Of a stretch of DNA of 18,802 bases, positions 7,835 through 13,850 are shown in pieces (position 1 is the first letter of the stretch; the number at the start of each line of letters is the position of its first letter). The DNA lies in the NCBI GenBank assembly GCA_030630015.1, contig DAOVNV010000012.1:1-18802 (forward strand). Direction: 5' to 3'. The stretch is from Desulfuromonadales bacterium. Lineage in GTDB: Bacteria > Desulfobacterota > Desulfuromonadia > Desulfuromonadales > BM103. Position numbers and translations under genes: made by a program. The notes below the pieces were generated by a model, which was not told where the DNA came from, did not search any database, and saw nothing but the letters and a program-made list of their open reading frames with translations.

Positions 7835-7870
7835 TCGGCCCGTCCATTGTTGTTGATGAGAGTCCTATAC

Positions 7871-8299
7871 TCAGCATTCACTACACATAGCATCCACGTT
7901 GTCGCCTTCGGTTGCTACTGCTTCGCTGGCTTTTGTGTCCGAGGCATCAAAGTTGAATTCCCAGTCTCCTGCTTCGGTGCCTATTACAGCCAGTGACTCA
8001 TAGTTGTATTTGTAGTTTCTTGCCGCTTCAGTGGCTTTTGTGTCCGGGGCATCAAAGTTAAATTCCCAGTCTCCAGCTTCGGTGCCTATTACAGCCAGTG
8101 ACTCATAGTTGTACACGTGGCTTCTTGCCGCTTCGCTGGCTTTTGTGTCCAGGGCATCGAAGTTGAATTCCCAGTCTCCTGCTTCAGTGCCTATGGCAGC
8201 CTGTGGTTCAAAGTTACTTCCGGCGGCAAAAACTGTTCCGACCAGACCTAAGCACAAGAAGGCAGCCAACATGCCAATGAAAAATTCCTTTTTATACAT
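7871..8299 (-). CDS. Small exported protein with three 35-residue tandem repeats and C-terminal CxxC
   Basis: The 142-residue protein begins with a clear Sec signal peptide: MYKKEFF, a hydrophobic core to about residue 24, and a likely cleavage in VFAAG. The mature part is three near-identical repeats at residues 29-63, 64-98 and 99-131. Each carries NYESLAVIGTEAGDWEFNFD, then A-x-DTKA-S/T-EA. The last four residues are CSEC (C139, C142), a possible disulfide, metal or thioether site. The mature region is strongly acidic. AAGGAG at 8307-8312 on the minus strand sets the start. It stands alone, convergent to the kinase. I do not recognise a named family. Structural repeat, surface or periplasmic binding protein, or multi-core modified-peptide precursor are possibilities, the last being weak because no modification enzyme is nearby. 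Confidence 0.8.
   Translation of the reverse strand: MYKKEFFIGMLAAFLCLGLVGTVFAAGSNFEPQAAIGTEAGDWEFNFDALDTKASEAARSHVYNYESLAVIGTEAGDWEFNFDAPDTKATEAARNYKYNYESLAVIGTEAGDWEFNFDASDTKASEAVATEGDNVDAMCSEC
7907..8215 (-). repeat. Three tandem 105-bp coding repeats
   Basis: The DNA repeats with a 105-base period; for example CTTCGCTGGCTTTTGTGTCC recurs at 7921, 8026 (one change) and 8131. The frame is preserved, giving 35-residue protein repeats. High DNA identity between units indicates recent duplication or ongoing homogenisation. Confidence 0.92.
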
Positions 8300-8312
8300 G
8301 GTTAATCTCCTT

Positions 8313-8603
8313 ATCTCTGTTTAGGTTTGCACTCGCCTTTTAATTGTTGGGAGTGCTGAGAGCATCATCTGCCTGTAAAGTGAATCCTTTCGTGTGCATC
8401 CTCTTTCAAATGATGTCTTTTGATTGTACATACATCGTGCCAAGTTGGTTGTAGCTTGTAACTAGCTGAATAATGAGGGCTTTATCTTGGTTGTATGTAC
8501 TGTTGAAAATGCACGTAGAGTTTTTTAGTAGAAAATTCAGCAATGACTGTAGATTATTCATCAACTGCCAGGAGGCTGCTGTCTCATGGTTAGCGACGTT
8601 ATA
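8313..8603. other. AT-rich non-coding spacer with inverted and direct repeats
   Basis: The gap between the repeat-protein start (8299) and the mscS-like stop (8716) has no convincing gene. It holds a 9-bp inverted repeat, GTACATACA (8426-8434) and TGTATGTAC (8492-8500), and a 9-base direct repeat TTGGTTGTA at 8445-8453 and 8487-8495. It must contain the minus-strand promoter of the repeat-protein gene. A regulatory RNA is possible but unproven. Confidence 0.4.
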
Positions 8604-8634
8604 TATAGAAAAGCCCACTTGTTTCTCAGTGGGC
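8604..8634 (-). terminator. Terminator for the mscS-like gene
   Basis: GCCCACT (8613-8619) and AGTGGGC (8628-8634) form a 7-bp stem with an 8-base loop. On the minus strand it is followed by TTTTCTATAT. It lies about 80 bases past the channel gene's stop. On the plus strand the following CTTTCT is a poorer tail. Confidence 0.7.
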
Positions 8635-8715
8635 CTTTCTCATGTTCTTTGGTCGCTAGGAGGCAACCGATTTGTCTTTGATCTGGATTCTTGCCAGTCC
8701 TCTCAGATGTAATCC

Positions 8716-9555
8716 TTATATCTTACTTCTCACTTCCGAGCCTTTCATGTGCACATCATGCTGTGGGAAGGGAATCGTGATGCCCGCAGTGGCCAGAGCC
8801 TTGTGCACTGCGAGGTTGGTGCGGTAGAGCGTCTGGAAGTATTTTTTGGTGGGCACCCAGTAACGCAGTCCGAGATCGATGGATGATTCCCCGAAGGCTT
8901 CGATGCCGATTTGCGGCGGTGGTTCGCTGCACACGCCATCGATCCCGGCAAGGGTCTGGCGAAGCACTTCGACCGCCTGTTCCGGGTTGTCATCGTAACT
9001 GATGCCGACCGTGGTTTCGACAATCCGGTTCTCAAAGGAATTGTGCAGGATTTCTCCGACGATATGCTTGTTGGGTATGGTAATGACTTCATCATCCTCG
9101 GTCGACAGAATTGTTACCGCCAGATGAATCTCGTCGACCACGCCGCTGACTCCCTTGATGGTGATGGTGTTGCCGACCACGAATGGGCGCGTCAGGATGA
9201 TGACCAGGCCGGCACCGTAGTTGGAGACCGGGCCGGCAATAGCAAGGCTGGTGCCGAAAGCGATCGCGCCAAGAGCTGCAATGAACGGGGCGATAGAGAT
9301 GCCAAATTTGCCGATTGTGATGATGATGACAAAGGTCAGGGTCAGAATTTTGACCAGGTTGCCGAAGAATCTGGACAGAGTGACGTCTAAATTCCTCTTT
9401 TCACAGAGCCTGGCAACGGTTTTGCCGAGCCAACTGGCCAGTTTTCCTCCGATCAGGAGGATAAGGATGGCGCCCAGGATCTGGAAGCTGTAGTTGATGA
9501 TAAACTCGACAACGATATTGTAAATCTGCTGAACCGTCTGCAATTCTTCCTGCAT
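8716..9555 (-). CDS. mscS: Small-conductance mechanosensitive channel, MscS family
   Basis: At 279 residues the protein is close to the 286 of Escherichia coli MscS and has the minimal layout: three membrane segments at about residues 23-45, 67-83 and 89-122, then the cytoplasmic beta and alpha/beta vestibule. The pore helix region is glycine/alanine-rich (IAALGAIAFGTSLAIAG), followed by SNYGAGLVIILTRPFVVGN and the IPNKHIVG segment typical of the family. It should release solutes from the inner membrane on osmotic downshock. The start is supported by AAGGAG ahead of the ATG on the minus strand. It lies downstream of an OmpA-like lipoprotein gene on the same strand, separated by repeat arrays that may carry its promoter. 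Confidence 0.95.
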   Translation of the reverse strand: MQEELQTVQQIYNIVVEFIINYSFQILGAILILLIGGKLASWLGKTVARLCEKRNLDVTLSRFFGNLVKILTLTFVIIITIGKFGISIAPFIAALGAIAFGTSLAIAGPVSNYGAGLVIILTRPFVVGNTITIKGVSGVVDEIHLAVTILSTEDDEVITIPNKHIVGEILHNSFENRIVETTVGISYDDNPEQAVEVLRQTLAGIDGVCSEPPPQIGIEAFGESSIDLGLRYWVPTKKYFQTLYRTNLAVHKALATAGITIPFPQHDVHMKGSEVRSKI

Positions 9556-9575
9556 AACGAACTCCTTTAGAAGCC

Positions 9576-9737
9576 GGTACGCGGTACGCGGGACGAGGGA
9601 CGCGGAAACCTGTCAATCAAAAAACAAAAGCCTATAAAAACAAGCCTTGGCCTCTGTATTAACCAGAAGAGTGTCGGACTCTTATGTTTTATGGTGTTCA
9701 AGATTTTCCGTGTTCCTCGTCCCGCGTCCCGCGTTCC
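9576..9737. repeat. Inverted pair of heptamer-repeat arrays
   Basis: The left arm (9576-9608) reads GGTACGC, GGTACGC, GGGACGA, GGGACGC, GGAAA. The right arm (9705-9737), read on the minus strand, gives GGAACGC, GGGACGC, GGGACGA, GGAACAC, GGAAA. The 33-base arms match at 29 positions and flank a 96-base AT-rich core, which includes a small AAGAGT/ACTCTT hairpin at about 9666-9682. The arrangement resembles REP/BIME-type or MITE-like intergenic elements. It occupies almost the whole gap between the lipoprotein and channel genes. Confidence 0.85.
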
Positions 9738-9742
9738 TGTCT

Positions 9743-10624
9743 TTATTTCTGATCTACCAGAATAATCTGGATCCTGCGGTTCTGCTTGCGGCCGGCAGCG
9801 TCACTGTTGCTGGAAATCGGGCTATATTCACCGTAGCCGACAGCAGAAAGACGTTCCCCTGAAACCCTCACCTTGTCCTGCAAAAAATGCAGGACTGTCG
9901 TGGCGCGTGCGGAGGAAAGTTCCCAGTTGCTGGGGAACTTTTCCTGCAGGCGAGGACTGATCGGTACATTGTCGGTGTGGCCTTCAACCTGGATATCTTT
10001 TCCGGTTGCAGATTTGAGGATTTCACCGATGCGCTGCAGGACCTGAACACCAGCAGGTTTTAGTTCCGCTTTCCCGGAATCGAATAGGATCTGATCGACC
10101 ACATTCACGGTCAACTTGCCTTTGAGTTCCGAGATAGTGACTTCACCGCGCTGGATTTCAGATTCGAGTTTGTCGACCAGTTCATTGTAGGTCCCCTGGA
10201 TTTCTGCCAGCCGTGCTTCGCGCGCCAGACGTTCCTGTTCAAGCTGCTGAGTGATCTGCTGGTTTTCGGCAGTCAACTGATCGATGGTTTGCCGCATTTC
10301 CGCAAGTGCGGCACCGGCTTTGGCGCTGCGGTCTTCGAGAATTTTTTCTACCCGGGTCAGATCAGACCTTGCACGATCCAGATCCTGCTGGAGGAGGCTG
10401 CTGCGTTTAATGGTCTCGAGCAACTGGTTATTAAGTTCATCGTTGCGGTCAACGACCTGCTTCTTGTCGTTCAAAAGGGCTTCGTAATCAGCTTTGAGAC
10501 TGCGAATAACTTCTTGCAGGTGCGCGTTTTCCTCGAGCTTCTGGCGATGGACGCCTTCACTGACGCAGCCGCTGAAGAAGATGCTGCAGCAGAGCAGGGC
10601 AATGACAGGAACTGTAATTTTCAT
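9743..10624 (-). CDS. OmpA/Pal-like peptidoglycan-binding lipoprotein with coiled coil
   Basis: The 293-residue protein starts with a lipoprotein signal ending FFSGC (C20; Phe at -3 is slightly unusual). A long charged coiled coil spans about residues 25-165, rich in Q, E, L and K. An OmpA-family C-terminal domain follows at about 170-290, with ILFDSGKAELKP, EGHTDNVPI (D218), NWELSSARA, VGYGEYSPISSN and QNRRIQI, the residues that hold diaminopimelate of peptidoglycan. It should be lipid-anchored, probably in the outer membrane, with the coiled coil spanning the periplasm to the cell wall. No tol genes are adjacent, so it need not be Pal itself. GGAGAG precedes the ATG. A divergent promoter region separates it from nadC. 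Confidence 0.92.
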   Translation of the reverse strand: MKITVPVIALLCCSIFFSGCVSEGVHRQKLEENAHLQEVIRSLKADYEALLNDKKQVVDRNDELNNQLLETIKRSSLLQQDLDRARSDLTRVEKILEDRSAKAGAALAEMRQTIDQLTAENQQITQQLEQERLAREARLAEIQGTYNELVDKLESEIQRGEVTISELKGKLTVNVVDQILFDSGKAELKPAGVQVLQRIGEILKSATGKDIQVEGHTDNVPISPRLQEKFPSNWELSSARATTVLHFLQDKVRVSGERLSAVGYGEYSPISSNSDAAGRKQNRRIQIILVDQK

Positions 10625-10668
10625 CTGACTCTCCGTGGTCGGGGTGGGTGTTTATAACTGATGCATTA

Positions 10669-10696
10669 ATTTTAAAGAATTACTGGTAAATGTAAA
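10669..10696 (-). promoter_or_regulatory. Putative sigma-70 promoter for the OmpA-like gene
   Basis: On the minus strand, TTTACA (10691-10696) and TAAAAT (10669-10674) are 16 bases apart, about 45 bases before the start codon. The match to the consensus is good but based on inspection only. Confidence 0.4.
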
Positions 10697-10729
10697 GGCT
10701 TTCGAGACCCTGTTCAACCGGGATTTCGG

Positions 10730-10795
10730 TTGCCTGCGCAAGAAGCGCCATGTTATAAAAGAGCGTTTTCAAAATGTGTAAATATGCAAAACGCT
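10730..10795 (+). promoter_or_regulatory. Putative nadC promoter with overlapping inverted repeat
   Basis: TTGCCT (10730-10735), an 18-base spacer and an extended -10 TGTTATAAA (10751-10759) form a plausible promoter. Just downstream, AGCGTTTT (10762-10769) and AAAACGCT (10788-10795) form an 8-bp inverted repeat around the expected transcription start. It could be an operator for NAD- or biotin-linked control or a leader hairpin. Confidence 0.4.
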
Positions 10796-10811
10796 AACGA
10801 TTGGTAGCGGA

Positions 10812-11642
10812 ATGAATCAGATTGCTGTTGACCAGATCATCCGAACAGCCCTGGCCGAAGATATCGGAACAGGCGACGTGACTACGGCCTCGACAATTGA
10901 AGCCGGGACGCCCGCCCGTGCCCAATTGGTCGCCAAGGAAGATTTCCTGCTGTCCGGTGTGGAAGTTGCCGCGAGGGTTTTCCGTCTGCTTGACTCTGCC
11001 GCAGCTTTCGAACCACTAATCCACGATGGCCAGTCGGTCAAGCGCGGTGAAGTCCTGGCGTGGATCAAGGGCGATGCAGCGGTTCTGCTGCAGGGCGAAA
11101 GGGTTGCTCTCAATCTGCTGCAGCGCATGAGTGGGGTGGCGACCTTGACATCACAGTTCGTCGCAGAAGTCGAGGGGACCGGGGCAGTAATTGTCGATAC
11201 GCGTAAAACGACACCGGGTCTTCGTATCCTGGAAAAATACTCCGTGCGCATGGGGGGCGGCGGCAACCATCGTATGGCCCTTTATGATGGAGTGTTGATC
11301 AAGGAGAACCACATTGTCGCGGCGGGAGGTATTTCAGCTGCTGTGGCTCGTGCCCGCCAGAATGTTCCGCACACTCTGAAAATCGAAACCGAGGTACGCA
11401 ATCAGGACGAAGTTGTAGAAGCTCTTGAGGCTGGTGCTGATATCCTGCTTCTGGATAATATGGATCTTGAGCAACTGCGTGCAGCTGTCGAACTGGTTGA
11501 CGGCCGGGCTGTTACCGAAGCCTCGGGCGGGGTTAACCTGGAGACGGTTCGTGCGATTGCGGAAACCGGGGTTTGCCTGATTTCCATAGGTGCCTTGACT
11601 CACTCCTACCGTTCTGTCGATATTTCGATGCTTTTTACCTGA
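10812..11642 (+). CDS. nadC: Quinolinate (nicotinate-nucleotide) phosphoribosyltransferase
   Basis: The 276-residue protein has the full length and motifs of NadC, which converts quinolinate and PRPP to nicotinate mononucleotide, CO2 and pyrophosphate in de novo NAD synthesis. Clear landmarks are AEDIGTGDVTT (15-25), GERVALNLLQRMSG (95-108), DTRKTTPGLR (129-138), HRMALYDGVLIKENH (153-167), ILLLDNMD and the C-terminal EASGGVN/SIGALTHS phosphate-binding loops. The ATG at 10812 has only a weak upstream AGCGGA, but the N-terminus aligns with the family. birA follows 19 bases later on the same strand, so the two are likely one transcript. Confidence 0.97.
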   Translation: MNQIAVDQIIRTALAEDIGTGDVTTASTIEAGTPARAQLVAKEDFLLSGVEVAARVFRLLDSAAAFEPLIHDGQSVKRGEVLAWIKGDAAVLLQGERVALNLLQRMSGVATLTSQFVAEVEGTGAVIVDTRKTTPGLRILEKYSVRMGGGGNHRMALYDGVLIKENHIVAAGGISAAVARARQNVPHTLKIETEVRNQDEVVEALEAGADILLLDNMDLEQLRAAVELVDGRAVTEASGGVNLETVRAIAETGVCLISIGALTHSYRSVDISMLFT

Positions 11643-11661
11643 GGAGCCGGTTTCTGACTTT

Positions 11662-12657
11662 ATGATGACTTCTTCCCCCCGCGAAACCATCCTCCAACTT
11701 TTCAGAGAGACGACGACCGGTTTTGTGTCCGGGGTACGCATCAGTGAAGTCCTGGGTGTCTCCCGCACTGCAGTCTGGAAGCAGATTACCTCCTTGCGCG
11801 AGTTGGGATACCAGATCGAAGCGGTTCCTTCGAGGGGATACCGACTGGTTGGCTCGCCGGATGTCCTGCTGGCCGAGGAAATCCGATCCGGTCTCGACAC
11901 CCGGATCATTGGTGAAGATATCCGCTTTCTGACCGTCACTGATTCGACCAATTTGCAGGCGAGTGCCCTGGCTGATGCCGGTGCTGCCGAGGGACTGGTT
12001 GTGGTCGCAGACCGCCAGACTGCAGGTAAGGGACGGCTCGGGAGAAGCTGGGTTTCTCCTGCTGCGGTGAATCTCTATCTTTCGGTTGTTCTGCGGCCTG
12101 CTGTTCTGCCTGTCGAGGCGCCGCAGTTGACCTTTCTGTCCGCCGTTGCCGTCTGTCGTGCCATCACCGAAGTTAGTGGCCTTCAGCCGACGGTCAAATG
12201 GCCGAATGATATCCTTCTGAACGGCCGCAAGACAGCTGGACTTTTGAACGAGATGAGTTCGGAGACTGACCGGGTCAACTATGTTGTTCTCGGGATCGGC
12301 GTCAATCTCAACATGACGGCGGAACAGTTTCCGACCCTGCTGCGCTATCCGGCGACATCGCTGGCCATTGAATTGGGGCGGCAGGTGTCACGCGTGGAGT
12401 TTACCCGATCTTTGCTGAAGCAAATCGACACGCTTTACGACGAGTATCTGCGTTCGGGCCCTCGTCCGGTGCTGGCGGCATGGGAAGAGCATTGCGACCT
12501 GACCGGGAAATCGATTGTTGTCGACTGCCAGAGCCGTTTGATCAAGGGGATCATGGCCGGCCTCGATGATGATGGTGCGTTATTGGTGAAAACACCTTCC
12601 GGTACTTTTGAAAAAGTACTGACCGGAGATGTGCGGCCGGTAGAGCAAGGCATGTAG
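11662..12657 (+). CDS. birA: Bifunctional biotin-protein ligase and biotin operon repressor
   Basis: The 331-residue protein has an N-terminal winged helix (ISEVLGVSRTAVWKQITSLRELGY, about 27-50, then the SRGYRL wing), a catalytic domain (about 85-280) and a C-terminal SH3-like domain (about 285-331). Ligase motifs are DSTN (94-97), GKGRLGRSW (122-130, biotinyl-AMP loop), KWPNDILLNGRKTAG (179-193) and GIGVNLN. It attaches biotin to carboxylase carrier lysines and, with its HTH, probably represses biotin genes, none of which is in this window. ATG codons occur at 11662 and 11665. The likely GAGGAG overlaps the nadC stop, which is rather far upstream and suggests translational coupling. Confidence 0.96.
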   Translation: MMTSSPRETILQLFRETTTGFVSGVRISEVLGVSRTAVWKQITSLRELGYQIEAVPSRGYRLVGSPDVLLAEEIRSGLDTRIIGEDIRFLTVTDSTNLQASALADAGAAEGLVVVADRQTAGKGRLGRSWVSPAAVNLYLSVVLRPAVLPVEAPQLTFLSAVAVCRAITEVSGLQPTVKWPNDILLNGRKTAGLLNEMSSETDRVNYVVLGIGVNLNMTAEQFPTLLRYPATSLAIELGRQVSRVEFTRSLLKQIDTLYDEYLRSGPRPVLAAWEEHCDLTGKSIVVDCQSRLIKGIMAGLDDDGALLVKTPSGTFEKVLTGDVRPVEQGM

Positions 12658-12674
12658 CGAGAAGCACAAAAAAA

Positions 12675-12807
12675 GTAACTATTCAGCATCTCAGCGAGGG
12701 CATGTGGTCTACAGCCATTGCCTGCGTCCAATGTTGTCACTTAACTTCCCGCAAGCAACAGCTATAGCCCACACGCTGTGCGGTTAGTCAGACAGCTGAA
12801 TAGTTAC
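12675..12807. mobile_element. MITE-like element with 13-bp perfect terminal inverted repeats
   Basis: GTAACTATTCAGC (12675-12687) and GCTGAATAGTTAC (12795-12807) are perfect inverted repeats bounding a 133-base unit without an open frame. Runs of A flank both ends (12668-12674 and 12808-12813), consistent with an A-rich target duplication. Inside are further pairings, CATTG/CAATG and a bulged CCGC..ACAGC with GCTGT..GCGG stem, so the unit could fold into a branched structure. On the minus strand the terminal stem is followed by seven T, so terminator activity in that direction is possible. No transposase is present; if mobile it is non-autonomous. Confidence 0.65.
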
Positions 12808-12880
12808 AAAAAACAATAAAAAATGAAGAGATCCTTAACTATGACTCTGGTTTTAATTGATTTTGAATTGCCGCTCCTCG

Positions 12881-12916
12881 CGCTTGCCACGCCTTAGCCT
12901 TATGCGACGGCGGGCC
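12881..12916 (+). repeat. Dispersed 36-bp repeat, copy A
   Basis: This stretch, beginning CGCTTGCCACGCC and ending GACGGCGGGCC, matches the reverse complement of 18664-18699 at 33 of 36 positions. It lies immediately upstream of coaX, between the MITE-like element and the gene start. An open frame running through it into coaX from about 12857 is not credible as coding. Confidence 0.85.
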
Positions 12917-12940
12917 TTGCGCCTCGCGCCACGGATTTCT

Positions 12941-13726
12941 ATGCTTCTAGTCATCGATGTAGGCAACAGCAATACGGTTCTTGGACTTTACCGGGAGAAG
13001 GACCTGGTGCACAATTGGCGTCTGACCACCAATCGGGAGCGTACTGCCGACGAATGGGCCATGATTACTCACGACCTGTTTGCCCTGGCGGGGCTGAGAT
13101 TACCCAGTGTCTCTGCCGTGATTATCTCCTGCGTGGTGCCGCCTCTTCTGAAAACTCTCGAAGAACTCTGTCACACCTATTTTAAACTGAAACCCTGTGT
13201 TGTCGGGCCGGGGACCAAAACCGGCATGCCGATCCTTTACGACAATCCCCGCGAGGTTGGAGCTGACCGCATTGTGAATGCAGTTGCCGCCTACAGCAAA
13301 CGGCAGGCAAGCCTGATCGTGGTCGATTTCGGCACGGCGACAACCTTCGATTACCTTTCTGCGCGCGGTGAGTATCTCGGCGGCGCGATTGCTCCGGGGT
13401 TGGTCATCTCAGCGGAGGCGCTCTACACTCATGCCAGTAAACTGCCTCGTGTCGAGATTGCCAGTCCGCCGCAGGTGATTGCCAAGAACACAGTGAACAG
13501 TATGCAGTCGGGGCTGTTTTTCGGGTATATTGGTCTGGTCGATGGTATCGTTGAGCGCATGAAGCAGGAGGCCAGAGAAACTCCCTGGGTGGTTGCCACC
13601 GGCGGCCTGGCGGGGCTGGTCGCACCGCAGAGCAGAACGATTGACGAGGTTGATTCCTTTTTGACTCTGGAAGGATTAAGGATTATTTACGAGCGTAATC
13701 GGACGGCGCAAGCCTCCTCCACATGA
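12941..13726 (+). CDS. coaX: Type III pantothenate kinase
   Basis: The protein is 261 residues from the ATG at 12941. This start was preferred because MLLVIDVGNSNT is the normal CoaX N-terminus; the frame continues upstream to 12857 only through a dispersed repeat. CoaX phosphorylates pantothenate in the first committed step of CoA synthesis and belongs to the ASKHA fold. Motifs are DVGNSNT (6-12, phosphate loop), GADRIVN (107-113), DFGTATT (129-135), GGAIAPG (147-153) and ATGGLAG near the end. The ribosome-binding site is poor (ACGGA). It follows birA in the usual cofactor order, but 283 bases of repeat-derived sequence separate them, so it may need its own promoter. Confidence 0.96.
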   Translation: MLLVIDVGNSNTVLGLYREKDLVHNWRLTTNRERTADEWAMITHDLFALAGLRLPSVSAVIISCVVPPLLKTLEELCHTYFKLKPCVVGPGTKTGMPILYDNPREVGADRIVNAVAAYSKRQASLIVVDFGTATTFDYLSARGEYLGGAIAPGLVISAEALYTHASKLPRVEIASPPQVIAKNTVNSMQSGLFFGYIGLVDGIVERMKQEARETPWVVATGGLAGLVAPQSRTIDEVDSFLTLEGLRIIYERNRTAQASST

Positions 13727-13850
13727 TAAAGAGCTTCTGGCTTTATTAACCCTGGATATGTGAGCAACCGACGGCAAATAGTGCGAGTTTTACCCGCCGT
13801 TTCTCTCGGAGCCAGGTAAATCCTCTGATAGTTCAAGGAAAGGGAAGATC

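Noticed and set aside
7699..7893. 64-codon minus-strand frame overlapping the end of the repeat-protein gene
   Set aside because: It runs through both spacer hairpins and overlaps the repeat-protein stop; no coding features are seen.
7907..8215. Regular repeats considered as a CRISPR array
   Set aside because: The 105-base units are contiguous, in frame and coding, with no short repeat/variable spacer pattern and no cas genes.
8406..8618. 70-codon minus-strand frame in the AT-rich spacer
   Set aside because: It would start with GTG inside the terminator hairpin, has no clear ribosome-binding site and shows no family features.
8473..8712. 79-codon plus-strand frame in the same spacer
   Set aside because: It reads through the terminator stem, has unconvincing composition, and lacks a ribosome-binding site.
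12675..12807. Riboswitch upstream of coaX
   Set aside because: No known riboswitch core was recognised, and the perfect terminal repeats with A-run flanks fit a mobile or repeat element better.
12857..12940. Upstream extension of coaX
   Set aside because: It starts at TTG and translates the dispersed repeat; the conserved N-terminus begins exactly at the ATG at 12941.
13726..13800. Possible terminators after coaX (ATAAAG/CTTTAT and ACGGC/GCCGT)
   Set aside because: The stems are only 5-6 bp with long loops and poor T-tracts, too weak to call.
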